From Veillonellaceae bacterium SB90 (lineage in GTDB: Bacteria > Bacillota > Negativicutes > Selenomonadales > Selenomonadaceae), in contig CABJCJ010000013.1 of assembly GCA_902364065.1 (NCBI GenBank), positions 9,524 to 73,523 of the forward strand: 64,000 nucleotides of DNA, written 5' to 3'. A model generated the notes under the pieces. That model saw only the letters and a list, made by a program, of their open reading frames with translations, made no database searches and was not told where the DNA came from. Below, one piece after another: positions 54,927 through 63,743 of this stretch; positions within the stretch are counted from its first letter, which is position 1; each line of letters begins with the position of its first letter. A program made the translations under genes and the position numbers.

Positions 54927-56438
54927 ACCGGAATGACTGAGGCTGGTTCTGCATATAGGCGAGGAAGTCCTGTTCGGGAAGTGGCCTTGAGAAATAATAG
55001 CCCTGCAGGATATCGCAGCCGAGGCCTGTCAGTGCCTCGACCATATCCTTCGTTTCAATACCTTCAGCTGTGGTCTTTATGCCGCTGGCCTGGAAGCTTT
55101 TGACCATGGCCGGCAGCAGGGGATTGGCCTCGTTGAAGTACGTGCGCACGAAACTCATGTCGAGCTTGACGTCGCCGAAGGGGAATTTGTTGATGCGCAT
55201 GAGGTTGGAATATCCGGTACCAAAATCGTCGAGTGAGAGGATGGCGCCTTCTGCCAGGAGTTTTTCCATGTTCTGGCGTAACCGCAGCTCGTAGACCAGT
55301 GTGGATTCTGTGATCTCGATTTCGCGTTCATGGCGATGACCTCATGATGATTTTCGGCCTGCTGGAGTGCGGCGGCAATGTAGTCGAGGAAGTGATGCGC
55401 ACTGGTATCTGGGGGCAGTGTGCCGCGGAAGGTGGCATAGCTGCTCGTCAGGTAGAGATGAAGATGCGGTCCGTGCCATGGCGACAGCATGCGCTTTTCC
55501 AGCTCTTCCTGGATGCGCGGGAAGTTCATGGGTTCCTGCCTGAGCATCAGGAAGCGTCCGGCGCTGGCGTAGGCAATCTGGCAGTCCGGATGGAAGAGCT
55601 TGAGGTAGCCCGCAATGGCCTGGATGCCTGCCGTCATCTGGCTTTCGCCGTAGAGCGTGCGACTTTCGGCGTAATCGTTGAGCACGAGGGCAAAGACGGA
55701 GAAATCACCGTGGGTGTTGAGCTCCTTGATGTAAGAGGCTGCGGCGTCCTGATTGAGCGCGCCTGTCCGGCGGTCCAGCGAAAAATCCGGATTCTGGAAG
55801 GCGAAGTACTGGATGAGGATGACGAGCATATAGAAGGAATTCATGACCAGGTAATGCTGCACCTGCATGCGCACGAGATAGCCGACCAGCAGAATGAGGC
55901 AGGCGCCAATCAGGGAGATTTTTTCGATCTTTGTCCAGGAATCGCGCTGGAGCCCGATGGCGGACAGCAGGAACATGAACAGCAGGTAGAGATAGGCATT
56001 CCAGTAAATCAGCCCGTAGACGGGGCCGCTGTGATAGCCTCCGGCATCGATGGAAAAGATGGCGCCCGTAAAGATGGAGCTCAGGATGGCGAAGGTCAGC
56101 ACGAGCACGGGCAGCCTGGTCAGCCAACGCGGCAGCCCGCGATAGGAGCAGCGCTCGTAAACGAGTGCTTCGATGTACGAGAAGTCGAAGTAGGAACGCC
56201 AGACGAAGCCCAGGAAGAACAGCATGTTGTTGAGATAGAGGATTTCCGGTGTGAAGGCCGTATAGCAGGTGTCCATTTCTGAGGACAGGACATCGAAAAT
56301 CAGGGTCACGAATTCTGAGGCCAGCAGGCAGCGGAAAAAGAAGTTGCGCCGGATGGGCAGATAGTTCCTGCCGAGGCAGAGCACACACAGCAGGACTAAA
56401 ACGATGAATGAAGCAAAGGTAAACTCATAATGGTACAT
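54925..56438 (-). pseudogene. Membrane GGDEF-EAL protein, broken by internal deletion and frameshift
   Basis: The first frame (56438 to 55155) codes for an N-terminal region of about seven or eight helices, then a degenerate GGDEF domain in which the active site reads YASAGRFLML. After residue ~370 (NHHEVIAMN) the frame becomes nonsense. Another frame picks up directly with EIEITES, then DDFGTGYSNL and AEGIET, the second half of an EAL phosphodiesterase domain, to the stop at 54925. The first ~120 residues of the EAL domain, including the EAL signature itself, are missing at the junction near 55330. So it looks like a deletion with frameshift, not a simple indel. ATG 56438 has GGAGGATACG. Confidence 0.82.
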
Positions 56439-56521
56439 CCCGCGTATCCTCCTGCTGTCCCTGATTGAGATGATGTGTTGTATCTATTGTAACAGGTCGA
56501 TTTTGCACTGACAACAAGAAT

Positions 56522-58363
56522 TCAAGAATGACGTTTCATGTCTTCTGCGGGAAGTATACCGGCCATCTGAAGCAGGTAACGGGCATTCGTCGTGCGGCAG
56601 CGTCCCTCGTGCAGCTTGAAATCGAAGCGGATCTGCCCGTTTTCGTAATGCTCCTCGAAATGGTAATTGTGGATGGGCAGGTGATTGGGCGACTGCAGGT
56701 CGCAGAGCTCGAAATCATGTGTGGTCACGAGCGTGATGCACCAGGGCTGCGTCAGGTGACGCAGTGTTTCTTCGGCCCCCGTGATGCGGTCGGCCGAATT
56801 CGTGCCCTTGAATATCTCATCGATGCAGAGGAAGAGCGGCTGCTCCCTGCGGCAGGCTTCGACCATCTGCTTGATGCGCAGCACTTCGGCATAGAAGGTC
56901 GAGATGCCTTTTGCGGGGTCGTCGCTGACATGGATGGAGGTGTAGACAGCCATCGGCGTCAGCGAGAAGGAGGCGGCGCAGACGGGCGCACCGGCGTAGG
57001 CGAGGATGGCGGCAGCGGCCAGCGTGCGCATGTACGTGGTTTTGCCGCTCATGTTGGATCCCGTGAGGATAGCGGTCCCGGCAGCGAACGCCGCGTCGTT
57101 GGGCACGGCTTTTTCTTCGCGAATGAGGAGAGGATAGGCTCCTGCGGCCATCAGACTTGGGGCGCCGCTGAGGAAGGCGGGCCAGCAGCAGTGTTTGCGC
57201 GTCCAGGCCGGCACGGCCAGCGACAGCAGTGCTTCAAGCTCCGACCATGACCTGAGCCAGCCGCGCAGCGAGGCGCCGTAACGGCGCTGCCACTTCAGGA
57301 AGGCCGTCGTGCAGTGGAAATCCCAGAGGAACAATGTGTTGGCGATGAGCAGCACGAAGGCATTGCGGCGCATGGCGGCCTTGTCGGCAACGGCTGCGAG
57401 TGCGGCGAGCCCTCCTGCGGCGCCGCCGCCTTTCTTCAGGACAGACTGGAGCTCACGCAGCCTGCCGCTCGTGACGTCGAGCTCCGAGAAGCGCGCGAAG
57501 ATGGCCTGGTAGATGGCAAGGCCCTGCGGCAGGCGGCAGAGCGGCTCGAGCAGCGTGCTGTGGCGGCGGATGGTCAGGAGGGCCAGCAGGAACTGCACGA
57601 GGAATAGCAGGCCCGGCATGGTATAGGTGACTTTCCCCAGGAGAGCGGCGAAAAGGGTGCCGAAGGAGAGAACGGGCAGCAGGTACGAGAGGGCTTTGAG
57701 CATGGGATGCGCCTGTGTCTTGCGGCGCTCCATGGCGGCGCAGAAGGCCGCGACATCGTAGGAGAAGGGCAGCAGCCCGTTGAGGGCCAGCAAATCGAGT
57801 GCTGCGGCGGGATGAGCGGCAATCTCGCGCACAGCCTGCTGGCGCGCCGTCATCTCCTTGATAGTTCCCGGGTACGGGGAGAGCAGCGCGGCCAGCCTGG
57901 TGCGGCCAGCTTTTGTTCGCGCGCAGCAAAGGTACTGATAGAGCGAGGCATGGCCGAAAATTGGCAGGTCTGCACCCTGCGGCAGGTCTTCGCGCAGGAA
58001 TTCCCGGCCGTCGTCTTCAAAATCCATCCATTTGTTTGTGAGACGATCCAGATTGGCTTTGACGCGTGCCTGATGGCTCAGGCAGAGCAGCTGCTCGCGC
58101 TCCAGCTTCTGATGACGACGCACGAGCAGCACGAAGGCCGCGAGCAGCAGGAGGCCTAGCAGGGTAAACAGCGATTGTCCGTCGTAGCCGGCGGCAAACG
58201 CGAAAATCATAGCGAGAAAGCTCACGGTGCGCAGCAGCACGAGCTTGCGGCTCTGCTCTTTCATCACCTGCAGGCGGTCCGTGTCGAGCTTCTGCTGATC
58301 CGCGAAGAAGGCGGCGGGGTCGAATGCCGCGTGCTTGTTCGCATTTTCCCTCGTTGTAGTCAT
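56522..58363 (-). CDS. Membrane-anchored MutS-like ATPase
   Basis: A 613-residue MutS-family protein of the MutS2/'DNA mismatch repair MutS domain' type with membrane helices, not the classical repair MutS. Two hydrophobic pairs lie at ~45-85 (VLLRTVSFLAMIFAFAAGY) and ~215-265. The C-terminal ATPase has Walker A LTGSNMSGKTTYMRTLA near residue 440 and Walker B LFLCIDEIFKGTNSADR near 525, then VTTHDFELCDL. The N-terminal mismatch-recognition domain is absent. Function of this subgroup is unknown. Start ATG 58363 follows GAGGTGAT. Confidence 0.85.
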   Translation of the reverse strand: MTTTRENANKHAAFDPAAFFADQQKLDTDRLQVMKEQSRKLVLLRTVSFLAMIFAFAAGYDGQSLFTLLGLLLLAAFVLLVRRHQKLEREQLLCLSHQARVKANLDRLTNKWMDFEDDGREFLREDLPQGADLPIFGHASLYQYLCCARTKAGRTRLAALLSPYPGTIKEMTARQQAVREIAAHPAAALDLLALNGLLPFSYDVAAFCAAMERRKTQAHPMLKALSYLLPVLSFGTLFAALLGKVTYTMPGLLFLVQFLLALLTIRRHSTLLEPLCRLPQGLAIYQAIFARFSELDVTSGRLRELQSVLKKGGGAAGGLAALAAVADKAAMRRNAFVLLIANTLFLWDFHCTTAFLKWQRRYGASLRGWLRSWSELEALLSLAVPAWTRKHCCWPAFLSGAPSLMAAGAYPLLIREEKAVPNDAAFAAGTAILTGSNMSGKTTYMRTLAAAAILAYAGAPVCAASFSLTPMAVYTSIHVSDDPAKGISTFYAEVLRIKQMVEACRREQPLFLCIDEIFKGTNSADRITGAEETLRHLTQPWCITLVTTHDFELCDLQSPNHLPIHNYHFEEHYENGQIRFDFKLHEGRCRTTNARYLLQMAGILPAEDMKRHS

Positions 58364-58443
58364 GAAAATCACCTCATTGTGGTACATATCGCATTATCTA
58401 TGGTACAATGATACCATGGAATGAATCGGAAAGGCGGGATTTT

Positions 58444-58611
58444 ATGGCAGAAAATGAAGCGATTGTCCGGCTGCAGCGCAGCATCGATTTGCTGCGGGAA
58501 CGCATGCGCGTGGATTCCAATGATCTGGAATATGAGACGCACCTGCGTCAGAAACGTCAGCTGCAGCGCATCCTCGACCGGTTGCAGGACAAGGAGCGCC
58601 GCAAGGATTGA
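58444..58611 (+). CDS. Small helical protein of unknown function
   Basis: A 55-residue, highly charged protein that should form one long coiled-coil helix (ENEAIVRLQRSIDLLRERMR, then LRQKRQLQRILDRLQDKE). It has AAAGGCGGGA upstream of ATG 58444 and codon use like its neighbours, so it is probably real. I do not recognise the family. It is divergent from the MutS-like gene and 77 bp before the next small gene. Confidence 0.55.
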   Translation: MAENEAIVRLQRSIDLLRERMRVDSNDLEYETHLRQKRQLQRILDRLQDKERRKD

Positions 58612-58688
58612 CGGTTTTTCAGAGAATCTTCAGTGTGATTGCTTAAAATAAGCCTATAAATCAAAAAGTCAAAGGAAGGATGAACATT

Positions 58689-58967
58689 ATGTCCCAGCGT
58701 ATGACCATGGATGAGGTATTGAAGGAATACGGTGTGCCGCAGATCAAGCTTGATATCCATGCGACCCGCAGCGAACTCCTGAAGCTCCGGGAGAAGCTCA
58801 TGGCAATCCGTGACCTCTCCGGTGGCAAGGAGCAGGGCTACCTCGACATCGACTGCAAGCTTTACATCGACGTCGATGATATCGACCGCTATCTCTCCGG
58901 TGAACTTGACACCGTCGGCGAAATCTATGCCTTCCCCGAGGATATTAAATCGTATCACGAGGAATGA
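58689..58967 (+). CDS. Hypothetical protein, 92 residues
   Basis: A soluble, acidic protein: an N-terminal helix (MTMDEVLKEYGVPQIKLD), a basic amphipathic helix (SELLKLREKLMAIRD) and an acidic C-terminal half (YLDIDCKLYIDVDDIDRYLSG). ATG 58689 is at good distance from AAAGGAAGG; ATG 58680 would be too close. No family recognised. Codon use fits the genome. Confidence 0.6.
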   Translation: MSQRMTMDEVLKEYGVPQIKLDIHATRSELLKLREKLMAIRDLSGGKEQGYLDIDCKLYIDVDDIDRYLSGELDTVGEIYAFPEDIKSYHEE

Positions 58968-59044
58968 TGCGTTTCGGAGATCCGGATAAAACGAATGATT
59001 TTTAGTGCTTTTGTCAGATAGAAGATAGAAATGAGGAAAATTTT

Positions 59045-59734
59045 ATGAATCTCAAGCAGACCTTATCCGCAGTAATGGTGGGGGCCATGGTCCTGACGGC
59101 GGCTCCCTCCCTTTCGACGCTGCCGCAGGCCGTGCAGTCAACGGCTTATGCAGCCAAGGGCGGTGCCAAGATGAGCATCCCGAAGTCGGCCCCGGCAGCG
59201 CCGAAGGCTCCGGCGGCCGGCACGAACAACAATGCGAGCAAATCCGTCTCGGGCAACGGCTCGTCCTATGCCCCTTCCAAGGATGCCAAGAGCCTGAATA
59301 AGGAGGCTCCGGCGGCGAACAGCAAGTCGAATGCGGCGGCCGGCACGAAGAATCAGGCGCAGAGCTCCAGCCGTCTCGGCAGCATCATGCGCGGCATCGG
59401 CATCTTCGCCGGCGGCATGCTGTTGGGCTCAATGCTCTCGAACCTCTTCGGCATGGGCGGCGGCATGTTTGCGGACATCCTCGGCCTCATCATGAACGGC
59501 ATTCTCATCGTCATGGCCATCATGGTCGTGCGCTGGCTCTGGAACAAGTTCCGCGGCACGAAAAATGACCGCAGCAATGCAGCCGGCAATGCCTATCGCC
59601 AGCCGCTTGAGATGCGGGCGGATAAGCCGGAGGAGACGCATAGCCGTGCGCCAATCCAGGACATCAAGCCGCCGACGTCTGAAGCGAACGGCTATGATGC
59701 CAAGTCAACGGCTGACCGTTACCGCAACCGTTGA
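59045..59734 (+). CDS. Exported membrane protein with Gly/Met-rich hydrophobic core (Tim44-like N-terminal region only)
   Basis: A 229-residue protein with a signal peptide (MNLKQTLSAVMVGAMVLTAA, cleaved after AYAA near residue 37). A low-complexity Ala/Pro/Ser/Asn/Lys region (~45-108) is followed by a hydrophobic core (GIFAGGMLLGSMLSNLFGMG, then ILGLIMNGILIVMAIMVVRWLW) and a polar tail. This order matches the front part of bacterial Tim44-like lipid-binding proteins, but the C-terminal Tim44 domain is absent. Function unknown. GAGGAAAA precedes ATG 59045. Confidence 0.65.
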   Translation: MNLKQTLSAVMVGAMVLTAAPSLSTLPQAVQSTAYAAKGGAKMSIPKSAPAAPKAPAAGTNNNASKSVSGNGSSYAPSKDAKSLNKEAPAANSKSNAAAGTKNQAQSSSRLGSIMRGIGIFAGGMLLGSMLSNLFGMGGGMFADILGLIMNGILIVMAIMVVRWLWNKFRGTKNDRSNAAGNAYRQPLEMRADKPEETHSRAPIQDIKPPTSEANGYDAKSTADRYRNR

Positions 59735-59785
59735 TAACCGATTTGATTCACCATGTATCCATCCATCAAGAAAGAAGTGTTTTCG

Positions 59786-60442
59786 ATGATAAAAGAAACG
59801 ACTCTTGCTGCGGTTGACGAGCTCATCGCGCGTTATCCGGCCCTTTCCGTCTGCAGGGAGGACCTGCTCGCAGCTGTTCGGCTGATCTGTGACGGCTACC
59901 ATGGCGGCCATAAGCTCATCGTCTGCGGCAACGGCGGCAGTGCCTCGGATTCAGAGCACATCGTCGGTGAGCTCATGAAGGGCTTCCTGCTGTCGCGCAA
60001 GCTCGGTCCAGAGATCGCGCAGAAGATGCAGCAGGTCTGTCCTGACGAAGCCGATTACTTCCTCAAGAATCTGCAGGGCGCACTGCCGGCTTTGTCACTC
60101 GTCAATCAGGTCGCGCTCAATACGGCCTTTGCCAATGACCAGGCGCCGGACCTCTCCTTCGCGCAGCAGCTCTTGGGCATGGGCAACGAGGGCGATGTTT
60201 TGCTTGCCATCTCGACCTCGGGCAATTCGACGAATGTCATCTATGCGCTGCAGATGGCCAAGGTCAAAGGGGTCAAGACTATTGCGCTGACGGGCAAGTC
60301 GGGCGGCAAGATCCAGTCGCGCGGCCTGGCCGATGTGACGATCCGCGTGCCGGACGATGAGACATTCCGCATCCAGGAATACCATCTGCCCGTTTACCAC
60401 ATGCTCTGCATTGCGGCTGAGAATGAGTTCTTTGGCGAATAA
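59786..60442 (+). CDS. SIS-domain sugar-phosphate isomerase, GmhA-like
   Basis: A 218-residue SIS-domain protein near phosphoheptose isomerase (GmhA), which makes D-glycero-D-manno-heptose 7-phosphate for LPS core. Motifs: KLIVCGNGGSASDSEHIVGEL near residue 50 (in part), then GDVLLAISTSGNSTNVIYALQ near 140, and IQEYHLPVYHMLCIAAE at the end, with the GmhA glutamate and histidine. It is ~25 residues longer than E. coli GmhA, mainly in the middle. ATG 59786 is used although its ribosome binding site is weak; ATG 59753 is an alternative. DiaA-like function cannot be excluded. Confidence 0.8.
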   Translation: MIKETTLAAVDELIARYPALSVCREDLLAAVRLICDGYHGGHKLIVCGNGGSASDSEHIVGELMKGFLLSRKLGPEIAQKMQQVCPDEADYFLKNLQGALPALSLVNQVALNTAFANDQAPDLSFAQQLLGMGNEGDVLLAISTSGNSTNVIYALQMAKVKGVKTIALTGKSGGKIQSRGLADVTIRVPDDETFRIQEYHLPVYHMLCIAAENEFFGE

Positions 60443-60478
60443 AGCCGCCTGATACGGCAATTTTGCAAATTGCGCATC

Positions 60479-60521
60479 AAAACAGGGATATTATGGGAAC
60501 TTTACCATATATCCCTGTTTT
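60479..60521 (+). terminator. Terminator after the GmhA-like gene
   Basis: AAAACAGGGATAT (60479-60491) pairs perfectly with ATATCCCTGTTTT (60509-60521), followed by TG. Confidence 0.8.
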
Positions 60522-60604
60522 TGCTGCCTTTTTCGCCTTGCCCGCTCATGATACGATGAAAGTATCTGGCAGGTGGCGCGCGCATGGCGAAAGGGGATGG
60601 TTGT

Positions 60605-61354
60605 ATGATGACTGCATATCTTTGGGGCCTGGAAGGTCATATTTACCCGGCACTGGCCATTTTCCTGTCGGCAATCCTGCAGTCCATCACGGGCTTCGGG
60701 CTCGTCATCGTAGCGGCTCCGCTCCTGATGCTCTTTTACGATCCGAAACTGACGGTGCCGGTCATGCTCATGCTGGCCTGCTGTGCCAATCTGACGCAGG
60801 GCATCTTTGCACTCAGGACGGCCAATCTGAAACTCGTCTTCTATTTGTATCTCGGCGTACTCTGCGGCCAGCCGATCGGCTTCTTCGTCTTCGACCATGC
60901 CTCAAGTGCCGCGCTCAAAGTCTTTATCAGCGTCATCGTGCTGCTTTCTCTTGGCACGATCCAGGCGCTGCATTACCGCATCCGGGAGTGTCCGCGCAAT
61001 TCCTGGATAACCGGTATTTTTTCGGGATTCACGTCCATTACGGCCGGCATGGGAGGCCCGCCGTTCCTCATTTACCTGGCTTACAGCAGGATGTCCATCG
61101 ATGTCATGCGGGCGACCTGTTTCGTCTTCTTCTTCCTCTGCAATGCCACGTCGCTGACGAGTTATGCGCTTGGCGGGCTGCCGTTCGGCCCGGCCTGGGG
61201 CGAGTTTATCTATCTGCTGCCGGCCTTGGCACTGGGCATCGTCATCGGGCATCTCGCCTATCCGTACGTTCCCAAGGCACAGATCAAGCGCGTCATTTAC
61301 GTGCTGCTTTACGTTACCTGTCTTTACACGATTGCTTCAACCCTGCTTTTCTGA
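60605..61354 (+). CDS. TauE/SafE (TSUP) family permease
   Basis: A 249-residue sulfite/organosulfur exporter-type protein with eight helices. The conserved opening is LAIFLSAILQSITGFGLVIVAAPLL (in part), and the second repeat has IFSGFTSITAGMGGPPFLIYLA. TSUP members export or import sulfite, taurine-derived sulfur or carboxylates; the substrate here is unknown. ATG 60605 follows GAAAGGGG. It stands as a single gene between two terminators. Confidence 0.85.
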   Translation: MMTAYLWGLEGHIYPALAIFLSAILQSITGFGLVIVAAPLLMLFYDPKLTVPVMLMLACCANLTQGIFALRTANLKLVFYLYLGVLCGQPIGFFVFDHASSAALKVFISVIVLLSLGTIQALHYRIRECPRNSWITGIFSGFTSITAGMGGPPFLIYLAYSRMSIDVMRATCFVFFFLCNATSLTSYALGGLPFGPAWGEFIYLLPALALGIVIGHLAYPYVPKAQIKRVIYVLLYVTCLYTIASTLLF

Positions 61355-61370
61355 TGGAAGCAGGGCTTTT
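61341..61370 (+). terminator. Terminator after the TSUP gene
   Basis: CCCTGCTT (61341-61348) pairs with AAGCAGGG (61358-61365), followed by CTTTTTT. The hairpin overlaps the stop region of the gene. Confidence 0.75.
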
Positions 61371-61428
61371 TTCTGTCCATCTGCTGATGCGAGAAATCCT
61401 CATAGAAATTTAAGAAAACAATTAAAGG

Positions 61429-61456
61429 TTTACAATGAAAACAAATATGGTATAAT
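61429..61456 (+). promoter_or_regulatory. Promoter of the OPT transporter gene
   Basis: TTTACA (61429-61434), 16 bp, TATAAT (61451-61456) with TGG extended -10. The leader of about 65 bases shows no strong structure. Confidence 0.6.
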
Positions 61457-61526
61457 GTTATTTGTGTTTTGTGCGTCTGTGATGTACAAACATGGAATCT
61501 TCCAATAATAGTGAGGAGCAATCATC

Positions 61527-63557
61527 ATGAAACATGAAGACAATGAGTTCATGCAGCACGAACTGCGCCTGCCTGAGCTCACCGTCCGCGGTATGCTGCT
61601 CGGTGCGGTATTGACTGTCATCTTTACGGCCTCGAATGTTTACCTCGGACTCAAGGTAGGTCTGACGTTCTCGTCGGCCATCCCGGCCGCTGTCATCTCG
61701 ATGGCCGTGCTCAAAATGGCCAAGGATTCCAACATCCTCGAGAACAACATGGTACAGACTCAGGCTTCGGCAGCCGGTACGCTGTCGGCCATCATTTTCA
61801 TCATCCCGGGTATGCTGATGATCGGCTACTGGCAGGGGTTTGAATTCTGGCAGACACTCCTGGTTTCCGCCTGCGGCGGCTGCCTCGGTGTCCTGTTCAC
61901 CATCCCGCTGCGCCGTGCGATGGTCGTCCACAGCGACCTCGCGTATCCGGAAGGCGTCGCTGCCGCTGAAATCCTCAAGGTGGGAAGCGGAGCAAACGAA
62001 CAGGAAGGTGCCAGCTCGGGCGTCAAGGAAATCACGTCGGGCGGCATTCTGGCCGGTATCATCGCGTTCTGCACGAATGCCCTGCAGGTCCTCGGCTCGG
62101 AACTTTCCCTCTGGATCCCCGTTGGCCGCGGCATGACGCAGCTGCCGCTCGGTTATTCGACGGCCCTCGTCGGTGCTGGTTATCTCATCGGCATTGCGGC
62201 CGGTCTTTCGATGCTCGTCGGCATCCTGATTGCCTGGGTCGGCTTTGTTCCGTACTATACGATCACTTCGGCACTGCCGGACGGCATGACCATGCAGAAG
62301 TTCGCCGGCAAGCTCTATCAGGACCGCGTGCGCCTCATTGGCGCCGGTGCCATGGGCGTGGCGGCCATCTGGACGCTCATCACGCTGGCACGTCCGGTCA
62401 TCGATGGCGTCAAGGAATCCCTGGCTGCCATGCGCATGCCGGATGCGGACAAGGGTAAGCATCGCATGGATATCGACATGAGCGTCAAGAGCATTGCACT
62501 CGTCTTTTTCGTGACGGTCATCGGGCTCCTGGGCATCTTCTACGCCTTTGTCAGCCCCGAGGGACTGCCGATGACGGAGAACCTGACGTTCGTCATCATC
62601 GGCGTCGGCGTTGCCGTGCTCATGGGCTTCTTCGTGGCGGCTGCCTGTGCCTACATGGCCGGCCTCGTCGGCACGAGCTCGAGCCCGATCTCGGGCATCG
62701 GCATCCTGGCCATCATCGTGGCATCGCTCGTCATGTACGGCCTCTGCTCGTCGTTTGGCATCTTTGCACTGCCGGGCGGTGAGAAGTTTGCGACGGCTAC
62801 GGCCATCTTCACGACATCCATCATCATGGCGATTGCCTGCATCTCGAACGATAACATGCAGGATCTCAAGACAGGTTATCTCGTCGGTGCTACGCCGTGG
62901 CGTCAGCAGGTCGCGCTGCTCCTGGGCTGCGTGGTCGGTGCCTTCGTCATCGCGCCGGTGCTGAATCTCTTGTATGAAGCATACGGCTTCCCCGGTGCGC
63001 TGCCGCGTCCGGACATGGATCCCTCGCAGGCACTCGCTGCGCCGCAGGCTGCTCTCATGACGACCATCGCGCAGGGCATCTTCTCGAGCACGCTGGCCTG
63101 GGAGTATGTCTACATCGGCCTGGGCCTCGGCGTCGTGCTCGTCATCGTCGATCAGCTGCTCAAGCGCAATACGCGCAGTCTCTGCCTGCCGCCGCTTGCC
63201 GTCGGCATGGGCATTTACCTGCCGCCATCCGTGCAGACGCCGCTCGTCGTCGGTGCCGTGCTCGGCTACTTCCTGCGCAAGCACATGAAGGCGAAGTGCG
63301 GGGAAGAACAGGCCAAGGAAGGTGCGCGCCGCGGTACGCTTTTTGCGTCGGGTCTGATTGTCGGTGAGTCGATCATCGGCGTCCTGCTCGCCGGCGTCAT
63401 CGTCGTTTCCGTCTCGAACGGCGGCTCGGAAGCGCCGCTGGCCATCGTCGGCAAGGGCTTTGCCAATACGGCAGAATGGCTTGGCTTCCTGGCCTTTATC
63501 GTGTTCCTGGGCATCTTCAGCAAGGTGGTGCTCGGCGCGGGCAAGAAGCAGGGTTAA
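61527..63557 (+). CDS. OPT family oligopeptide transporter
   Basis: A 676-residue OPT transporter with about 15 helices, probably taking up small peptides or metal chelates. Signature: LPELTVRGMLLGAVLTVIFTASNVYLGLKVGLTFSSAIPAAV (in part) at the start. The mid region shows YPEGVAAAEILKVG and SNDNMQDLKTGYLVGATPWRQQ, both typical of the bacterial OPT/EspB-like type. The end has LAVGMGIYLPPSVQTPLVVGAVLGYFLR (in part). Start ATG 61527 follows GAGGAG. It has its own promoter and terminator. Confidence 0.92.
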   Translation: MKHEDNEFMQHELRLPELTVRGMLLGAVLTVIFTASNVYLGLKVGLTFSSAIPAAVISMAVLKMAKDSNILENNMVQTQASAAGTLSAIIFIIPGMLMIGYWQGFEFWQTLLVSACGGCLGVLFTIPLRRAMVVHSDLAYPEGVAAAEILKVGSGANEQEGASSGVKEITSGGILAGIIAFCTNALQVLGSELSLWIPVGRGMTQLPLGYSTALVGAGYLIGIAAGLSMLVGILIAWVGFVPYYTITSALPDGMTMQKFAGKLYQDRVRLIGAGAMGVAAIWTLITLARPVIDGVKESLAAMRMPDADKGKHRMDIDMSVKSIALVFFVTVIGLLGIFYAFVSPEGLPMTENLTFVIIGVGVAVLMGFFVAAACAYMAGLVGTSSSPISGIGILAIIVASLVMYGLCSSFGIFALPGGEKFATATAIFTTSIIMAIACISNDNMQDLKTGYLVGATPWRQQVALLLGCVVGAFVIAPVLNLLYEAYGFPGALPRPDMDPSQALAAPQAALMTTIAQGIFSSTLAWEYVYIGLGLGVVLVIVDQLLKRNTRSLCLPPLAVGMGIYLPPSVQTPLVVGAVLGYFLRKHMKAKCGEEQAKEGARRGTLFASGLIVGESIIGVLLAGVIVVSVSNGGSEAPLAIVGKGFANTAEWLGFLAFIVFLGIFSKVVLGAGKKQG

Positions 63558-63565
63558 GGCACCTC

Positions 63566-63610
63566 AAAAGCTGCTGCATGAGATTCATCTCACCATGCGG
63601 CAGCTTTTTT
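63566..63610 (+). terminator. Terminator after the OPT gene
   Basis: AAAAGCTGCTGCATG (63566-63580) pairs with CATGCGGCAGCTTTT (63594-63608), one mismatch, then TT. Confidence 0.8.
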
Positions 63611-63743
63611 TACTGGCAGCTGACCGTACCGTCTGTGGACAAAAGCAGGGCTTTTCTGTCAGCAGGCAGGAAAATGGCGCCTGGATATGGAATACAAGAT
63701 ATAGAAATAACCTGCAAATTTTGTCTTTTAAGGGGGCATATCA

